In this document: in pieces, positions 10,167-21,778 of the stretch
How the letters are laid out: every line of letters begins with the position of its first letter
Position numbering within the stretch: the first letter of the stretch is position 1
NCBI RefSeq assembly: GCF_003201565.1
Contig: NZ_QJJP01000015.1
Location: 21,506-85,505 of the forward strand
Reading direction: 5' to 3'
DNA length: 64,000 nt
From: Nitrosomonas sp. Nm84
GTDB taxonomy: Bacteria; Pseudomonadota; Gammaproteobacteria; Burkholderiales; Nitrosomonadaceae
Notes under the pieces: model-generated
Seen by the model: only the letters and a program-made list of their open reading frames with translations
What the model was told of the DNA's origin: nothing
Database searches by the model: none
Program-made: the position numbers and the translations under genes

Positions 10167-11159
10167 TTAAAATGGTTCAGGTCTTGGCGTACTATTATTG
10201 GAAGGCGGCAGAATCGGCATCTTAAAGTCAGGCTGTTCACCGGTTAGTGTTTTTAAGAAGGCAACAATACTGTCAATTTCCTTCTTATCAAAATCACGAT
10301 CCAATTGCACTTTTCCCATTGTTTTTACAGCATCTTCCAATGTCGCTGCTGCGCCATCATGAAAATAGGGGTAGGTTAATTCAATATTACGCAGCGTTGG
10401 TACTTTAAAAACGTTTAAATCAGTATCTTTTCCGGTAACCGCTTTTCTGCCTTCCGCTTTACTCGCTGTTTTATAAGGATGGTATACGCCAAACTTCTGA
10501 TACAGTGCACCACCTACCGCTGGTCCATTATGGCAGCCTGAGCAACCGCTACTCTTAAATAATTCATATCCTTCCAATTCCTGCGGATTTAATGCTTTCT
10601 TATCGCCTTCCAGCCACTTATCAAAACGCGATCCCGGCGTAACCAAAGTTTCCTCAAAAGCTGCAATTGCAGTCGTCACGCGATCAATATCCACCTGATC
10701 AGAGCCAAATGCTTTTTGAAAATGCCCGCGATACTGAGGAATTGATTGCAAAACCTCGACAGCCGCTTTATGCGTTGATGCCATCTCCCCTGGGTTTGCA
10801 ATAGGCCCCCCTGCCTGCTCTTTTAAATCTTTAGCACGTCCATCCCAAAATTGCGCCAAATTCATACTGGCATTCAATATTGTGGGAGCATTAATGGGTC
10901 CTTGTTGCCATGCGTGACCAATAGAAGTCGGAATATTATCTGTGCCTCCCATGCTCAAATTGTGGCAGGAATTACAGGAAATAAAACCGGATTTCGATAG
11001 ACGCGGATCGAAAAATAACATCTTACCTAATTCAACCATATCCGCATTTTTCACTACTGGCGCTTTAATGGGCTGGATAGGCTCATTGGCTAAAACATTA
11101 ATCGAGGCGACAAGAGCGCCAATCGATAACAGTGACGCAACCAGTGTACGTATCTTCAT
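10167..11159 (-). CDS. Periplasmic di-heme cytochrome c peroxidase
   Basis: 330 residues: signal peptide (1-25, ending VLANE), first haem motif CNSCH (62-66), the FWDGRA segment (about 104-109), second haem motif CSGCH (206-210), and a C-terminal peroxidase fold. These are the marks of the MauG/CcpA family, which reduces hydrogen peroxide to water with electrons from cytochrome c. The Nitrosomonas europaea homologue is known to be active in its fully oxidised form; whether this one is cannot be read directly. A GGGAG site precedes the ATG. It appears to be a single-gene unit. The 262 bases between it and hfq hold only a short inverted repeat (TAATGTA/TACATTA, 9961-9978). Confidence 0.93.
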   Translation of the reverse strand: MKIRTLVASLLSIGALVASINVLANEPIQPIKAPVVKNADMVELGKMLFFDPRLSKSGFISCNSCHNLSMGGTDNIPTSIGHAWQQGPINAPTILNASMNLAQFWDGRAKDLKEQAGGPIANPGEMASTHKAAVEVLQSIPQYRGHFQKAFGSDQVDIDRVTTAIAAFEETLVTPGSRFDKWLEGDKKALNPQELEGYELFKSSGCSGCHNGPAVGGALYQKFGVYHPYKTASKAEGRKAVTGKDTDLNVFKVPTLRNIELTYPYFHDGAAATLEDAVKTMGKVQLDRDFDKKEIDSIVAFLKTLTGEQPDFKMPILPPSNNSTPRPEPF

Positions 11160-11339
11160 CGGTATTCTCCCTAAAAACGGCTGTAATGGCGCAGCCGGTT
11201 ACGCCTGATGAAACATTCACAAGTGGGAATCTTAAAACACAAAACAAGGCGACAATATCCTGCTTCTCAAAAAATAACAGAATAATTCATATGTACTCGT
11301 CGATACTTTATAGCAGAATAATTTCTCACAACGAATAGA

Positions 11340-11903
11340 TTATTCATTGACTTCCAATTGACTGGCCAAGCCAATTTTAGTGGCTTCTTTAGGCACATTA
11401 TTTTTGTCGTAACCAGAACTTTGACACACATCTGTTTTTAGTAAACGCGACAGCTCTGTTAATGCCTGCTTATAAACCTTACGTTTAAATTCAACCACTG
11501 AATCCAACTCAACCCAATATTGATTCCAACGCCACGCATCAAATTCCGGATGCGTGCTTCCACGCAGCGAAACATCACTGTCACGCCCGATTAAGCGCAA
11601 CAGGTACCAAATCTGCTTCTGTCCCTTATAATTTCCCCGCCACTCACGCCTTATCCAACGCTCAGGTACCTCATAACGCAACCAATCACGTGTTCGCCCA
11701 ACAATCTCCACATGATTTGGACGCAACCCTATCTCCTCGGTTAATTCCCGATACATAGCCTGCTCAGGGCTTTCCCCTGATTTGATACCACCTTGGGGAA
11801 ATTGCCAAGAATTCTGCCTGATACGTTTGCCCCAAAAAACTTCATTCTTTGAATTCAGCAGGATAATACCGACATTGGGGCGGTATCCATTACGGTCAAT
11901 CAT
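11340..11903 (-). CDS. rppH: RNA pyrophosphohydrolase (Nudix)
   Basis: 187 residues. RppH removes pyrophosphate from mRNA 5' ends and so starts RNase E-dependent decay. The Nudix box is intact at residues 38-60 (GG...GE...REL.EE.G). The N-terminal [14 protein letters not shown] and the WFQFPQGG-like [12 protein letters not shown] are diagnostic of RppH. Divergent from proS, a common betaproteobacterial arrangement. Confidence 0.95.
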   Translation of the reverse strand: MIDRNGYRPNVGIILLNSKNEVFWGKRIRQNSWQFPQGGIKSGESPEQAMYRELTEEIGLRPNHVEIVGRTRDWLRYEVPERWIRREWRGNYKGQKQIWYLLRLIGRDSDVSLRGSTHPEFDAWRWNQYWVELDSVVEFKRKVYKQALTELSRLLKTDVCQSSGYDKNNVPKEATKIGLASQLEVNE

Positions 11904-12112
11904 GTAAATTACCCATTTGACCCATCAAATGTATAGATTTTTTCATACTTTATTGCAGATTGAAAGTGTCCACAAAACAAAACTCCATACTTTCGTTATA
12001 GCTTCATTTGCCAGCGCCAAGTTATCTGCATACTTATGTATAGACTAATCCGCACTTCCTTTACTATTTCAAGGTAAAATTGCGTTAATTTATCATCATA
12101 ATGGAATCATTC

Positions 12113-13822
12113 ATGCGCGTCTCGCAATTTTTTATTTCAACCCTCAAAGAAGCACCTGCTGAAGCGGAACTCATTAGTCATAAATTGATGCTACGTGCCG
12201 GGCTTATCAAACGTCTCGGCAGCGGATTATATACCTGGATGCCACTAGGCTTGAGAATACTCCGAAAAATAGAAAATATTGTTCGTGAAGAAATGAACAA
12301 AAGTGGCGCCATAGAGGTTCTAATGCCCGCCATACAACCTGCAGAGTTGTGGCAAGAAACGGGTAGATGGGATATATTCGGACCACAAATGCTAAAAATC
12401 AAGGATCGTCATGAGCACGACTTCTGCTTCGGTCCTACCCATGAAGAAATCATCACCGACATAGCACGCAAAGAAATCAAAAGTTACCGCCAGCTACCAC
12501 TTAATTTTTATCAAATTCAAACTAAATTTCGCGATGAAATTCGACCACGTTTTGGAGTTATGCGTGCACGAGAGTTCTTGATGAAAGATGCGTATTCGTT
12601 CCATACTGATGCAGATAGCTTGGCGCAAACTTATCAACTTATGTATGAAACATATAGTCGTATTTTTACCCGTCTTGGATTGAAATTTCGTGCTGTAGCG
12701 GCCGATACCGGCGCCATCGGTGGCAGTGGCTCGCATGAATTTCATGTGCTAGCAGAATCCGGCGAGGATGCCATTGCATTTTGCCCGGATTCAGATTATG
12801 CCGCCAATATTGAATTAGCCAGTGCACTGATATCGCAACAGGAGCATGATAAACCCACAGGTGTCATGCAAAAAATCTCGACACCCAATAAAAAAACTTG
12901 CGCTGAAGTGGCAGCGTTCTTAGGAATGCCCTTACAACAAACCGTCAAAACGCTCGCAATAAAAGTACATGACAAAATATTCTTATTGCTGCTGCGCGGC
13001 GACCACCAGCTCAACGAATTGAAAGTCAGGAAAATACCCTTTTTATCTGAATTTCAAATGGCAAGTGAAGCGGATATCCTACAAGAAACTGGAACAATAC
13101 CTGGATATATCGGCCCCGTTGGTTTAGAAACTTGTGTAATTGCTGATTATGCTGTCATCAGCATGAGTAATTTCATTTGTGGCGCAAACGCAGAAGGCTT
13201 TCATCTGACCCATGTCAATTTTGAGCGCGATCTTAAAATACCCGATCATGTTTTCGATATCCGCAATGTTGTTGCAGGCGATGCTTCGCCCGATGGTAAG
13301 GGAACACTGGAAATTTGTCGCGGCATTGAGGTCGGCCATATTTTTCAGTTGCGTACAAAATATTCTGAAATCATGAAAGCGGGTTATCTCGATGAATCAG
13401 GTCAAATGCGATATATGGAAATGGGGTGCTATGGTATTGGCATTTCACGCATTATTGCTGCCGCCATCGAGCAGAATCATGATGAACATGGCATTATTTT
13501 TCCAGCCACAATGGCTCCTTTTCAGCTTGTCATTGTTCCGATCGGCCTGCAAAAAAGCAATCAGGTAAAAGACACGGTGGAAAAACTCTATCAACAATTC
13601 TCAAATGCTCGGGTCGAAGTACTTCTGGATGATCGAGACGAACGTCCTGGTGTCATGTTTGCTGATATGGAGCTCGTGGGAATTCCACATCGAATTGTTA
13701 TTGGCGAACGAGGATTGAAACAATCTGTTGTTGAATACCAAGGGCGAAAAGATGAAGCTTCGCAAGCAATACCTATCGATGAAATTTTTTCATTTATAAC
13801 AACCAAGTTATGCATAAATTAA
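12113..13822 (+). CDS. proS: Prolyl-tRNA synthetase (bacterial type)
   Basis: About 569 residues from the ATG at 12113 (MRVSQFF, the family's usual N-terminus); an ATG four codons upstream is possible. It charges tRNA-Pro. The class II core with motif 2 ([20 protein letters not shown]) and motif 3 ([10 protein letters not shown]) is present, with a YbaK-like editing domain inserted in the middle (roughly residues 220-390) that removes misacylated alanine, and a C-terminal anticodon-binding domain. It overlaps the next gene by 13 bases. Confidence 0.97.
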   Translation: MRVSQFFISTLKEAPAEAELISHKLMLRAGLIKRLGSGLYTWMPLGLRILRKIENIVREEMNKSGAIEVLMPAIQPAELWQETGRWDIFGPQMLKIKDRHEHDFCFGPTHEEIITDIARKEIKSYRQLPLNFYQIQTKFRDEIRPRFGVMRAREFLMKDAYSFHTDADSLAQTYQLMYETYSRIFTRLGLKFRAVAADTGAIGGSGSHEFHVLAESGEDAIAFCPDSDYAANIELASALISQQEHDKPTGVMQKISTPNKKTCAEVAAFLGMPLQQTVKTLAIKVHDKIFLLLLRGDHQLNELKVRKIPFLSEFQMASEADILQETGTIPGYIGPVGLETCVIADYAVISMSNFICGANAEGFHLTHVNFERDLKIPDHVFDIRNVVAGDASPDGKGTLEICRGIEVGHIFQLRTKYSEIMKAGYLDESGQMRYMEMGCYGIGISRIIAAAIEQNHDEHGIIFPATMAPFQLVIVPIGLQKSNQVKDTVEKLYQQFSNARVEVLLDDRDERPGVMFADMELVGIPHRIVIGERGLKQSVVEYQGRKDEASQAIPIDEIFSFITTKLCIN

Positions 13823-14388
13823 CGATTACGATTGTTGCTTTGCTTTGCTGCACTAGTGTACATGCCAATAATCCGCATTATGAGCAGCTTGCTGCCTACG
13901 CCCAAACCGGCATATTTCACGAAACCAGCGATCAAGCAGTGTCGTATTCGGAGTATGCTGCCATGGCCGATAACATCACATGGCTTGTTATCATGAGTCG
14001 CCGATTGGAAAAATTTATACCTGATACGCTTGAGCGGGAAGAATTTCTGCGCACGGTTTACTATGAAGCAACGCGGGCAGGATTGGATCCCCAACTCATA
14101 TTAAGTGTCATTCAAGTCGAGAGTGGCTTCAAGAAATATGCCGTTTCCTATGCCGGTGCGCGCGGCTATATGCAAATCATGCCGTTCTGGATCGATCTCA
14201 TCGGTCATCAGGATCACAATCTCTTTCATTTACGCATCAACTTGCGCTATGGATGCACTATTCTGCGCCATTACCTTGATCAGGAAAAAGGTGACTATTT
14301 CCGCGCGCTGGGCCGATATAACGGTAGCCTTGGTGAAGCGACTTATCCACAACTGGTATTCGATAAATGGTTGAGTACTTGGCGATAA
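13810..14388 (+). CDS. Lytic transglycosylase, SLT domain
   Basis: 192 residues: signal peptide (1-20, ending SVHAN), then an SLT (soluble lytic transglycosylase, goose-lysozyme-like) domain from about residue 84. The catalytic glutamate is E104 in [12 protein letters not shown], followed by the diagnostic [11 protein letters not shown]. It cleaves peptidoglycan glycan strands in the periplasm. It overlaps the end of proS by 13 bases, so it is probably co-translated; this neighbour is frequent in Betaproteobacteria. Confidence 0.9.
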   Translation: MHKLTITIVALLCCTSVHANNPHYEQLAAYAQTGIFHETSDQAVSYSEYAAMADNITWLVIMSRRLEKFIPDTLEREEFLRTVYYEATRAGLDPQLILSVIQVESGFKKYAVSYAGARGYMQIMPFWIDLIGHQDHNLFHLRINLRYGCTILRHYLDQEKGDYFRALGRYNGSLGEATYPQLVFDKWLSTWR

Positions 14389-14473
14389 ACGCTTCATCAC
14401 CTCATGATTAGCAAACTGGATCAGAATTCCGCCCAGAGCTGCACAGAATTGATGCCATCGTGTTGACTGTTCT

Positions 14474-14962
14474 TCACTTTTTAGAAGATTTCGATTCAAT
14501 AAACGTTTCTATACTCTCGCGCGAAATAATGCCCAACTGGCGTGCAGCCGGATTACCATCCGGATCGTAAAAATACGTACTGGGTAAAAGCGAGATATCA
14601 TCCAATTGAGAAGCAATCTCCCGATTCCCCAGAACGGTAGGATAAGTAATTGACATCGACCGCACAAAATCCATCACCACTTGCGGATCGCCAGAATCCA
14701 TCGCCACACCAATTACCATAATATCTTTTCGGCTCTCATACAATGCGATCAAATCCGGAATCTCTTTTAAGCAGGGCGGGCACCAGGTTGCCCAGAAGTT
14801 AACCAGTACCCATCGCCCTTTGTAGTCTTCAAGCTTATGAATTTTCCCTGTTGCATCCTGAAACTCAAAGGCCTGTACCGGAGCGCTCAATAGCAGCGCC
14901 ATCAGGCAAAATGACCATGCCAATTTATGTTTCAGTATTTGGTAGCGTAATTGACAAGCCAT
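14474..14962 (-). CDS. TlpA-like thiol:disulfide oxidoreductase
   Basis: 162 residues with an N-terminal signal or anchor (about 13-31) and a thioredoxin fold bearing WATWCPPC (Cys61, Cys64). The CPPC active site and the export signal fit the TlpA/ResA family, which reduces disulphides in the periplasm, often for cytochrome c or peroxide metabolism. It begins one base after the leuA stop codon, so it is very probably co-transcribed with the branched-chain/phospholipid run, with no evident functional link. Convergent with the SLT gene. Confidence 0.88.
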   Translation of the reverse strand: MACQLRYQILKHKLAWSFCLMALLLSAPVQAFEFQDATGKIHKLEDYKGRWVLVNFWATWCPPCLKEIPDLIALYESRKDIMVIGVAMDSGDPQVVMDFVRSMSITYPTVLGNREIASQLDDISLLPSTYFYDPDGNPAARQLGIISRESIETFIESKSSKK

Positions 14963-14963
14963 A

Positions 14964-16496
14964 CTATACTTGCGGGTGAGCTCGCTCCAACTTGCTACAA
15001 AGTTTATTTAATGCACTCAGGTACGCTTTTGCAGAAGCCACAACAATGTCCGTATCTGCCCCATGTCCGTTCGCAATACGATCAGATTTACGTAACCGAA
15101 CAGTGACCTCCCCTTGTGCATCCGTTCCGCTGGTAATGTTGTTGACGGAAAATAACTGTAACTCGGCGCCACTTATCAGCAGTGCCTCAATCGCCCGGAA
15201 AGTTGCATCAACCGGACCGCTTCCTTGAGACTCGGCATGTATTTCATTACCATTATCTGAAATCACGATCCGTGCGTAAGGAATCTCACCTGTTTCGCAA
15301 TGAATCGTTAGCGATATTAGCCTGTAACACTCTTGCAATATCAACACTTCATCCGAAACCAATGCTTGCAGATCTTCATCAAATATTTCGTGCTTCTTAT
15401 CTGCCAATTCCTTAAAACGTAAGAAAGTATTATTGAGCATTTCTTCGGATTCCAATTCAATACCCAATTCCATAAGACGATTGCGAAACGCATTACGCCC
15501 TGAATGTTTTCCTAGCAATAACTTATTCGCCCCCCAACCTACATCTTCGGCACGCATAATTTCGTAGGTTTCACGATGTTTCAACACGCCATCCTGATGA
15601 ATCCCTGATTCATGCGCAAAAGCATTGGCACCGACAATCGCTTTATTAGGCTGCACCGGAAAACCGGTAATACCGGAGACCAGTTTACTTGCCGAAACAA
15701 TATGTGTGGTATCAATTTTAGTATCACAAGGAAAGTAATCCTGGCGCGTACGCACAGCCATCACAACCTCTTCCAATGCTGCATTACCCGCTCTTTCGCC
15801 GAGGCCGTTAATGGTACATTCGACTTGCCGTGCACCATTCATCACGGCAGTTAATGAATTGGCTACCGCCAATCCTAAATCGTTATGACAATGCACTGAA
15901 AAAATTGCCTTATCAGAATTAGGAATACGTTCACGCAAATCACGAATCAACTTGCCGAATTGTTCCGGCATGGTGTAACCGACGGTATCTGGAATATTCA
16001 GTGTGGTCGCGCCTGCATCAATAACCGCTTCGAGTATTTGACACAGGAAATCTATTTCCGAACGACCGGCATCTTCCGGAGAGAACTCAACATTATCGGT
16101 ATATTGGCGCGCCCATTTCACAGCCTTCACCGCTTGTACGATGACCTGATCCGGCGACATACGCAGTTTTTTCTTCATATGAATCGGTGACGTCGCAATA
16201 AACGTATGAATACGCGCTGACTGCGCACCTTTCAATGCCTCGCCTGCACGCTGAATATCAGCTTCAATCGCGCGCGCCAGACCACATACCACACTCCCCT
16301 TCACTGAATCAGCAACGGCCTTGACAGCTTCAAAATCCCCATTAGAAGCTGCTGGGAAGCCGGCTTCAATCACATCCACACCCATACGTTCCAATTGCCA
16401 AGCAATGCGAACCTTTTCTTCTTTAGTCATTGATGCGCCAGGACTTTGTTCGCCATCACGTAGGGTAGTATCAAAAATAATTAAATGCTCTTGCAT
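14964..16496 (-). CDS. leuA: 2-isopropylmalate synthase
   Basis: 510 residues from the ATG at 16496, which has GGAG six bases upstream (minus strand); an in-frame start at 16526 lacks such a site. It condenses 2-ketoisovalerate with acetyl-CoA, the first step of leucine synthesis. The N-terminal HMGL-like barrel shows [12 protein letters not shown] and the metal-binding HCHNDLG; the C-terminal LeuA dimer/allosteric domain, which binds leucine, occupies roughly the last 130 residues. Last biosynthetic gene of ilvI-ilvH-ilvC-psd-pssA-leuA. Confidence 0.96.
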   Translation of the reverse strand: MQEHLIIFDTTLRDGEQSPGASMTKEEKVRIAWQLERMGVDVIEAGFPAASNGDFEAVKAVADSVKGSVVCGLARAIEADIQRAGEALKGAQSARIHTFIATSPIHMKKKLRMSPDQVIVQAVKAVKWARQYTDNVEFSPEDAGRSEIDFLCQILEAVIDAGATTLNIPDTVGYTMPEQFGKLIRDLRERIPNSDKAIFSVHCHNDLGLAVANSLTAVMNGARQVECTINGLGERAGNAALEEVVMAVRTRQDYFPCDTKIDTTHIVSASKLVSGITGFPVQPNKAIVGANAFAHESGIHQDGVLKHRETYEIMRAEDVGWGANKLLLGKHSGRNAFRNRLMELGIELESEEMLNNTFLRFKELADKKHEIFDEDLQALVSDEVLILQECYRLISLTIHCETGEIPYARIVISDNGNEIHAESQGSGPVDATFRAIEALLISGAELQLFSVNNITSGTDAQGEVTVRLRKSDRIANGHGADTDIVVASAKAYLSALNKLCSKLERAHPQV

Positions 16497-16608
16497 TATG
16501 CTCTCCACTTGAGGAAGAAAACTCACAATAAGATAAAACTCGTTTATCGAATTTTATAGGGTAGAAAGAAATAGAGGGTAGAAATTTTTAGCGCGCAAGG
16601 CGCAATAA

Positions 16609-16634
16609 CAGCGCCAGTAGAATCACTGGTGCTG
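16609..16634 (-). terminator. Hairpin between pssA and leuA
   Basis: CAGCGCCAGT (16609-16618) and ACTGGTGCTG (16625-16634) form a ten-base stem with one G-U pair and a six-base loop. It lies 88 bases after the pssA stop. The following minus-strand sequence has only a poor T-run, so it may be a processing or stabilising hairpin rather than a true terminator. Confidence 0.4.
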
Positions 16635-16721
16635 GCAGCAGATGGAGTGAGTGGATATTGTTTCTTACTAACATAATGGCCGAATATAAATAGTTTTTTC
16701 TTTTTGTGCAATAGACAATGC

Positions 16722-17495
16722 TTATGAGCCAGGTGTTTCACTACTTTTTTTATTTCTGCTAAAACGCCATAATTTAATAAAGAAACCAGAAAATGCATAG
16801 ACTGCAAACAAACAAAACAATACGAGCGGCGGATGACTGGGGATTAAAACAAAGAAGAACAGCACTAATAACAGGATAGTAAAAAACGGTACTCGTCGAC
16901 GTAAATTGATCTCTTTACCGCTATAGTAAGGAATATTGCTCACCATGGTTAACGCAGCAAACAAAGTCACCACACAAACCAGCCATTTAATATCGCTGCC
17001 TTGTACCTGAAAATTAAGCGTTACCCAAACAAGTCCGGCTATCAATGCTGCTGCTGCAGGACTGGGCAGTCCCTGAAAGAAACGCTTATCGACGACTTCG
17101 ATATTGGTATTGAATCGTGCAAGCCGCAACGCCGCACATGCACAGTAAATGAATGCAACTATCCAGCCCCATTGCTCCATATCTTTTAGGGCCCATTCAT
17201 ATACGATCAATGCCGGTGCAATCCCAAAAGAAACCATATCGGACATACTGTCGTATTCTGCTCCGAACTCACTTTGAGTACCTGTAAGTCGTGCGACACG
17301 ACCGTCCAATCCATCCAGTACCATGGCAATAAAAATGGCTATCGCCGAATACTCAAAATTCCCGTTCATCGCTTGCACAATGGCATAGAATCCCGCAAAT
17401 AGCGCAGCGGTAGTAAACAAATTAGGTAACAAATAGATGCCACGCCGTCGTAACCGGGACTTGAGCATAGTGCGCTCTGGTAGAGAATCAGGCAT
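16722..17495 (-). CDS. pssA: CDP-diacylglycerol-serine phosphatidyltransferase
   Basis: 257 residues, multi-spanning membrane enzyme. It makes phosphatidylserine from CDP-diacylglycerol and serine. The CDP-alcohol phosphatidyltransferase signature DGxxAR-x8-Gxxx-D-xxx-D is complete: D64, G65, A68, R69, G78, D82 and D86. About seven further hydrophobic segments follow. It lies downstream of psd, whose product decarboxylates the PssA product to phosphatidylethanolamine. Confidence 0.95.
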   Translation of the reverse strand: MPDSLPERTMLKSRLRRRGIYLLPNLFTTAALFAGFYAIVQAMNGNFEYSAIAIFIAMVLDGLDGRVARLTGTQSEFGAEYDSMSDMVSFGIAPALIVYEWALKDMEQWGWIVAFIYCACAALRLARFNTNIEVVDKRFFQGLPSPAAAALIAGLVWVTLNFQVQGSDIKWLVCVVTLFAALTMVSNIPYYSGKEINLRRRVPFFTILLLVLFFFVLIPSHPPLVLFCLFAVYAFSGFFIKLWRFSRNKKSSETPGS

Positions 17496-17633
17496 TATTG
17501 GTATATATGAAAAATGCTAACGAATGACAGTGTGCCATAAACCTTGTATCGGTTGCTTCGAAAACGTTTTTTTAACGACCTGTTAGGATTAGTTATTGAA
17601 ATAAAAACTCTAGCGAGCAAATAGATCACTTCT

Positions 17634-18299
17634 CTAGCTAGTCTCTTTATGTTCTTCACGAAATTCCGCCAACACTGTCAATGTTGCGGACACCTTATCG
17701 CCAATATTGACATTGATTTTAGTGTTCAATGGCAAATAAACATCGACCCTCGACCCGAATCGTATAAAGCCGAAACGTTGACCACGTGCCAAATGATCGC
17801 CAGATGATGCATGACAAATAATACGTTTTGCAACTAAGCCAGCCACCTGCACACAGGTCACATCCGCACCATTATCTGCCTGAATCCATAGCGCATTACG
17901 CTCGTTTTCCAGAGAAGCTTTGGGTAAATCCGCATTCACGAATTTTCCAGGAAAATACCATTTGTCACGCACTGTTCCATCGACCGGACTACGATTAGAA
18001 TGTACATTAAACACATTCATAAACACGCTGACCTTAATAGCTTCCCGCTCCAGATAAGGGTCCTGAATCTTTTCTACCGCGACAATTCTACCGTCAGCAG
18101 GCGCCAATATGGCATTGCGATCTGATGGCACCTCCCTGGGTGGATCACGGAAAAACTGCAGAACAAACAAGGCAATTACCCAAAGTGGTATTGCCCAGAG
18201 CCAGCCCACTAATAGCGTAGCGCCAGAAGCAGCAGTAAACGCTATTACGATATGTGGCCAGCCTTCACGAGCGATAATAGGATGAGGATAATGAGCCAT
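17634..18299 (-). CDS. psd: Phosphatidylserine decarboxylase proenzyme (short form)
   Basis: 221 residues, the short Psd type. One or two N-terminal membrane segments (about 14-50), then the catalytic domain with [22 protein letters not shown] and the self-cleavage site FGS (Gly182-Ser183), where the serine becomes the pyruvoyl group. It makes phosphatidylethanolamine. It stands between ilvC and pssA, a conserved betaproteobacterial order. Confidence 0.94.
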   Translation of the reverse strand: MAHYPHPIIAREGWPHIVIAFTAASGATLLVGWLWAIPLWVIALFVLQFFRDPPREVPSDRNAILAPADGRIVAVEKIQDPYLEREAIKVSVFMNVFNVHSNRSPVDGTVRDKWYFPGKFVNADLPKASLENERNALWIQADNGADVTCVQVAGLVAKRIICHASSGDHLARGQRFGFIRFGSRVDVYLPLNTKINVNIGDKVSATLTVLAEFREEHKETS

Positions 18300-18365
18300 A
18301 AGTAGTTACAAAGAAATCTAAAATGATAAATAAGCCAAAATTCAAATCACAGAAAAATCAGTTCT

Positions 18366-19442
<1,077 letters not shown>

Positions 19443-19506
19443 TTAGAAAAAACTAATCGCTTTGGATTACTGGCTTCGAGATTCTTAATTCATCAGCAGG
19501 TGGGGA

Positions 19507-19998
19507 TTATACCTTTAAAATCCATTCTCCGCGCCCTATGCCGGATGCACCTGTGCGCACTGTCTCCAGAACTGCGCTGCACCCAACCGCTTCAAGAAAC
19601 GCATCCAGTTTCGAGCTGGTGCCCGTTAACTCGATGGTATAGGATTTGTCTGTCACATCGATAATACAGCCACGAAAAATTTCAACCAAACGTTTAATTT
19701 CTTCCCGATCTGCGCCAACTGCGCGTACTTTTACCAGCATCAATTCGCGCTCGATATGGCTACCATCATTCAAATCGATGATTTTTACCACTTCAATCAG
19801 TTTGTTCAGTTGTTTTGTTACTTGCTCGACTACTTCATCAGATCCCACCGTCACCAATGTCATTCGCGACAAGGTTGGATCCTCAGTAGGTGCCACTGAA
19901 AGTGATTCAATGTTATAACCACGTGCTGAAAACAGGCCAGCTACGCGAGACAAGGCACCGGCTTCATTTTCCATTAATAAAGAAATAATATGTCGCAT
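19507..19998 (-). CDS. ilvH: Acetolactate synthase small subunit
   Basis: 163 residues. An N-terminal ACT domain (MRHIISLLMENEAGALSRV) that binds valine for feedback control is followed by a C-terminal domain with the usual SGTSSKL-like GTSSKLDAFLEAV. It is the regulatory partner of IlvI. Only four bases separate it from the ilvI stop. Confidence 0.95.
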   Translation of the reverse strand: MRHIISLLMENEAGALSRVAGLFSARGYNIESLSVAPTEDPTLSRMTLVTVGSDEVVEQVTKQLNKLIEVVKIIDLNDGSHIERELMLVKVRAVGADREEIKRLVEIFRGCIIDVTDKSYTIELTGTSSKLDAFLEAVGCSAVLETVRTGASGIGRGEWILKV

Positions 19999-20002
19999 TT
20001 AT

Positions 20003-21706
20003 TTACACCAGAATCATTTCAGAGAGCCCTTTACCACCTGGTACCATGGGAAAAACATTTTCAGTCTGATCGGTAATAAAATCCATAAATACCAATTGAT
20101 CTTTCAGTTTAAATGCCTCCTTTAAAGCACCTTCTACATCTTCAGGCCGTTCAATTTTCATTCCGACATGTCCATAGCTTTCAGCCAGTTTCACAAAATC
20201 CGGTAGCGCATTCATATAGGATTCCGCATAGCGATTACCGTGAAAAAACTCCTGCCATTGCCTAACCATGCCCATGTAGCGATTATTTAAGTTAATAATC
20301 TTTAATGGCAACTTATATTGCTTGCAGGTCGATAATTCCTGAATACACATCTGGATACTTGCTTCACCCGTAACACAAGCCACTTTGCCTTTCGGATTGG
20401 CCAACTGCACCCCCATTGCCGCAGGCATTCCAAACCCCATCGTGCCCAATCCGCCCGAGTTAATCCAGCGCCGAGGCTTATCAAATTTATAAAACTGCGC
20501 GGCCCACATTTGATGCTGCCCGACATCCGAGGTAATAAACGCATCACCTTTGGTAATATTGAACAACTTCTCAATAACCATTTGCGGTTTAATAATTTCG
20601 CTATCACGATTAAACTTGAGACAATCCCTCTCGCGCCATAGCTCGATTTGTTTCCACCATTCTTTCAATGCTGCTTGATCCGGCTTTTCCTTTCCGGCCT
20701 TTAGCAGTTTAATCAGCTCTTTCAGCACATCCAGAACGTCACCGACTATCGGAACATCGACCTTAACGCGTTTTGAAATAGACGACGGATCAATATCAAT
20801 ATGGATAATTTTTCTATTTTCATTAGAAAAATGCTTGGGATTACCAATGACACGATCATCAAAACGTGCACCCACAGCCACCAGAACGTCACAATACTGC
20901 ATCGCCATGTTAGCTTCGTAAGTGCCATGCATACCCAACATACCTAAAGATTGCTTATCAGTAGCAGGATATCCTCCTAATCCCATTAAAGTATTGGTAC
21001 AAGGAAAATTCAACAGCTGCGTCAACTCAGTCAGCTGAGGTGCCGCATTGCTCAGAATTACCCCGCCACCTGCATAGATCATCGGACGCTTAGCAGTGAG
21101 TATCAATTCAGCGGCTTTCTTGATCTGCCTGGAATGTCCTTTAACCACAGGGTTATAGGAACGCATAGTTACCTTATCCGGATAAACAAATTTGGTTTTT
21201 TGCTGCGAAACGTCTTTGGGTATATCCACCAACACAGGACCTGGGCGACCTGTTGAGGCGATATAGAAAGCTTTTTTAATAGTTTCCGCCAGTTCGGTGA
21301 CATCTTTTACGAGAAAGTTATGTTTGACGCAAGGGCGCGTTATGCCGACCGTATCAACTTCCTGAAAGGCATCCAGGCCAATCGCGCTTGTCGGTACCTG
21401 ACCGCTAATCACGACCATCGGAATCGAATCCATGTAAGCGGTTGCGATCCCTGTTACTGCATTCGTCACACCCGGGCCTGAGGTAACCAAAGCCACACCC
21501 ACTTTATCGCTAGAACGGGCATAACCGTCTGCTGCATGCACGGCCGCTTGCTCATGACGCACCAAAATATGCCGAACCTTATCCTGCTTGAATAATTCAT
21601 CGTAAATAAACAATACCGCCCCACCGGGATAGCCGAAAATACACTGCACCCCTTCTTCCTGCAAACAGCGTATTGTAATTTCAGCGCCGGTTAATTCCAC
21701 ACTCAT
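20003..21706 (-). CDS. ilvI: Acetolactate synthase large subunit
   Basis: 567 residues. A thiamine-diphosphate enzyme that forms acetolactate or acetohydroxybutyrate, the first common step of valine, leucine and isoleucine synthesis. Three domains are visible: the N-terminal PYR domain with GYPGGAVLFIYDEL and RHEQAAVHAADGYAR, a central FAD-binding domain with GARFDDR, and a C-terminal PP domain with the GDAFITSDVG and NLNNRYMGMVRQWQ cofactor segments. No leader peptide or T-box fits into the 72-base gap upstream, so attenuation control is not apparent. Confidence 0.95.
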   Translation of the reverse strand: MSVELTGAEITIRCLQEEGVQCIFGYPGGAVLFIYDELFKQDKVRHILVRHEQAAVHAADGYARSSDKVGVALVTSGPGVTNAVTGIATAYMDSIPMVVISGQVPTSAIGLDAFQEVDTVGITRPCVKHNFLVKDVTELAETIKKAFYIASTGRPGPVLVDIPKDVSQQKTKFVYPDKVTMRSYNPVVKGHSRQIKKAAELILTAKRPMIYAGGGVILSNAAPQLTELTQLLNFPCTNTLMGLGGYPATDKQSLGMLGMHGTYEANMAMQYCDVLVAVGARFDDRVIGNPKHFSNENRKIIHIDIDPSSISKRVKVDVPIVGDVLDVLKELIKLLKAGKEKPDQAALKEWWKQIELWRERDCLKFNRDSEIIKPQMVIEKLFNITKGDAFITSDVGQHQMWAAQFYKFDKPRRWINSGGLGTMGFGMPAAMGVQLANPKGKVACVTGEASIQMCIQELSTCKQYKLPLKIINLNNRYMGMVRQWQEFFHGNRYAESYMNALPDFVKLAESYGHVGMKIERPEDVEGALKEAFKLKDQLVFMDFITDQTENVFPMVPGGKGLSEMILV

Positions 21707-21778
21707 GCTTTCTGCATCCCAATATCAAATTCAACTAGTTATTAAATATTCATGCGGCAGTGCTACTTCTGCTTACCG

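Noticed and set aside
16544..16807. 87-codon minus-strand frame between leuA and pssA
   Set aside because: It overlaps the end of pssA in another frame, has no ribosome binding site and resembles no protein.
21707..21778. Leader peptide attenuator or T-box upstream of ilvI
   Set aside because: The gap is only 72 bases and shows no run of Val, Leu or Ile codons or T-box motif.
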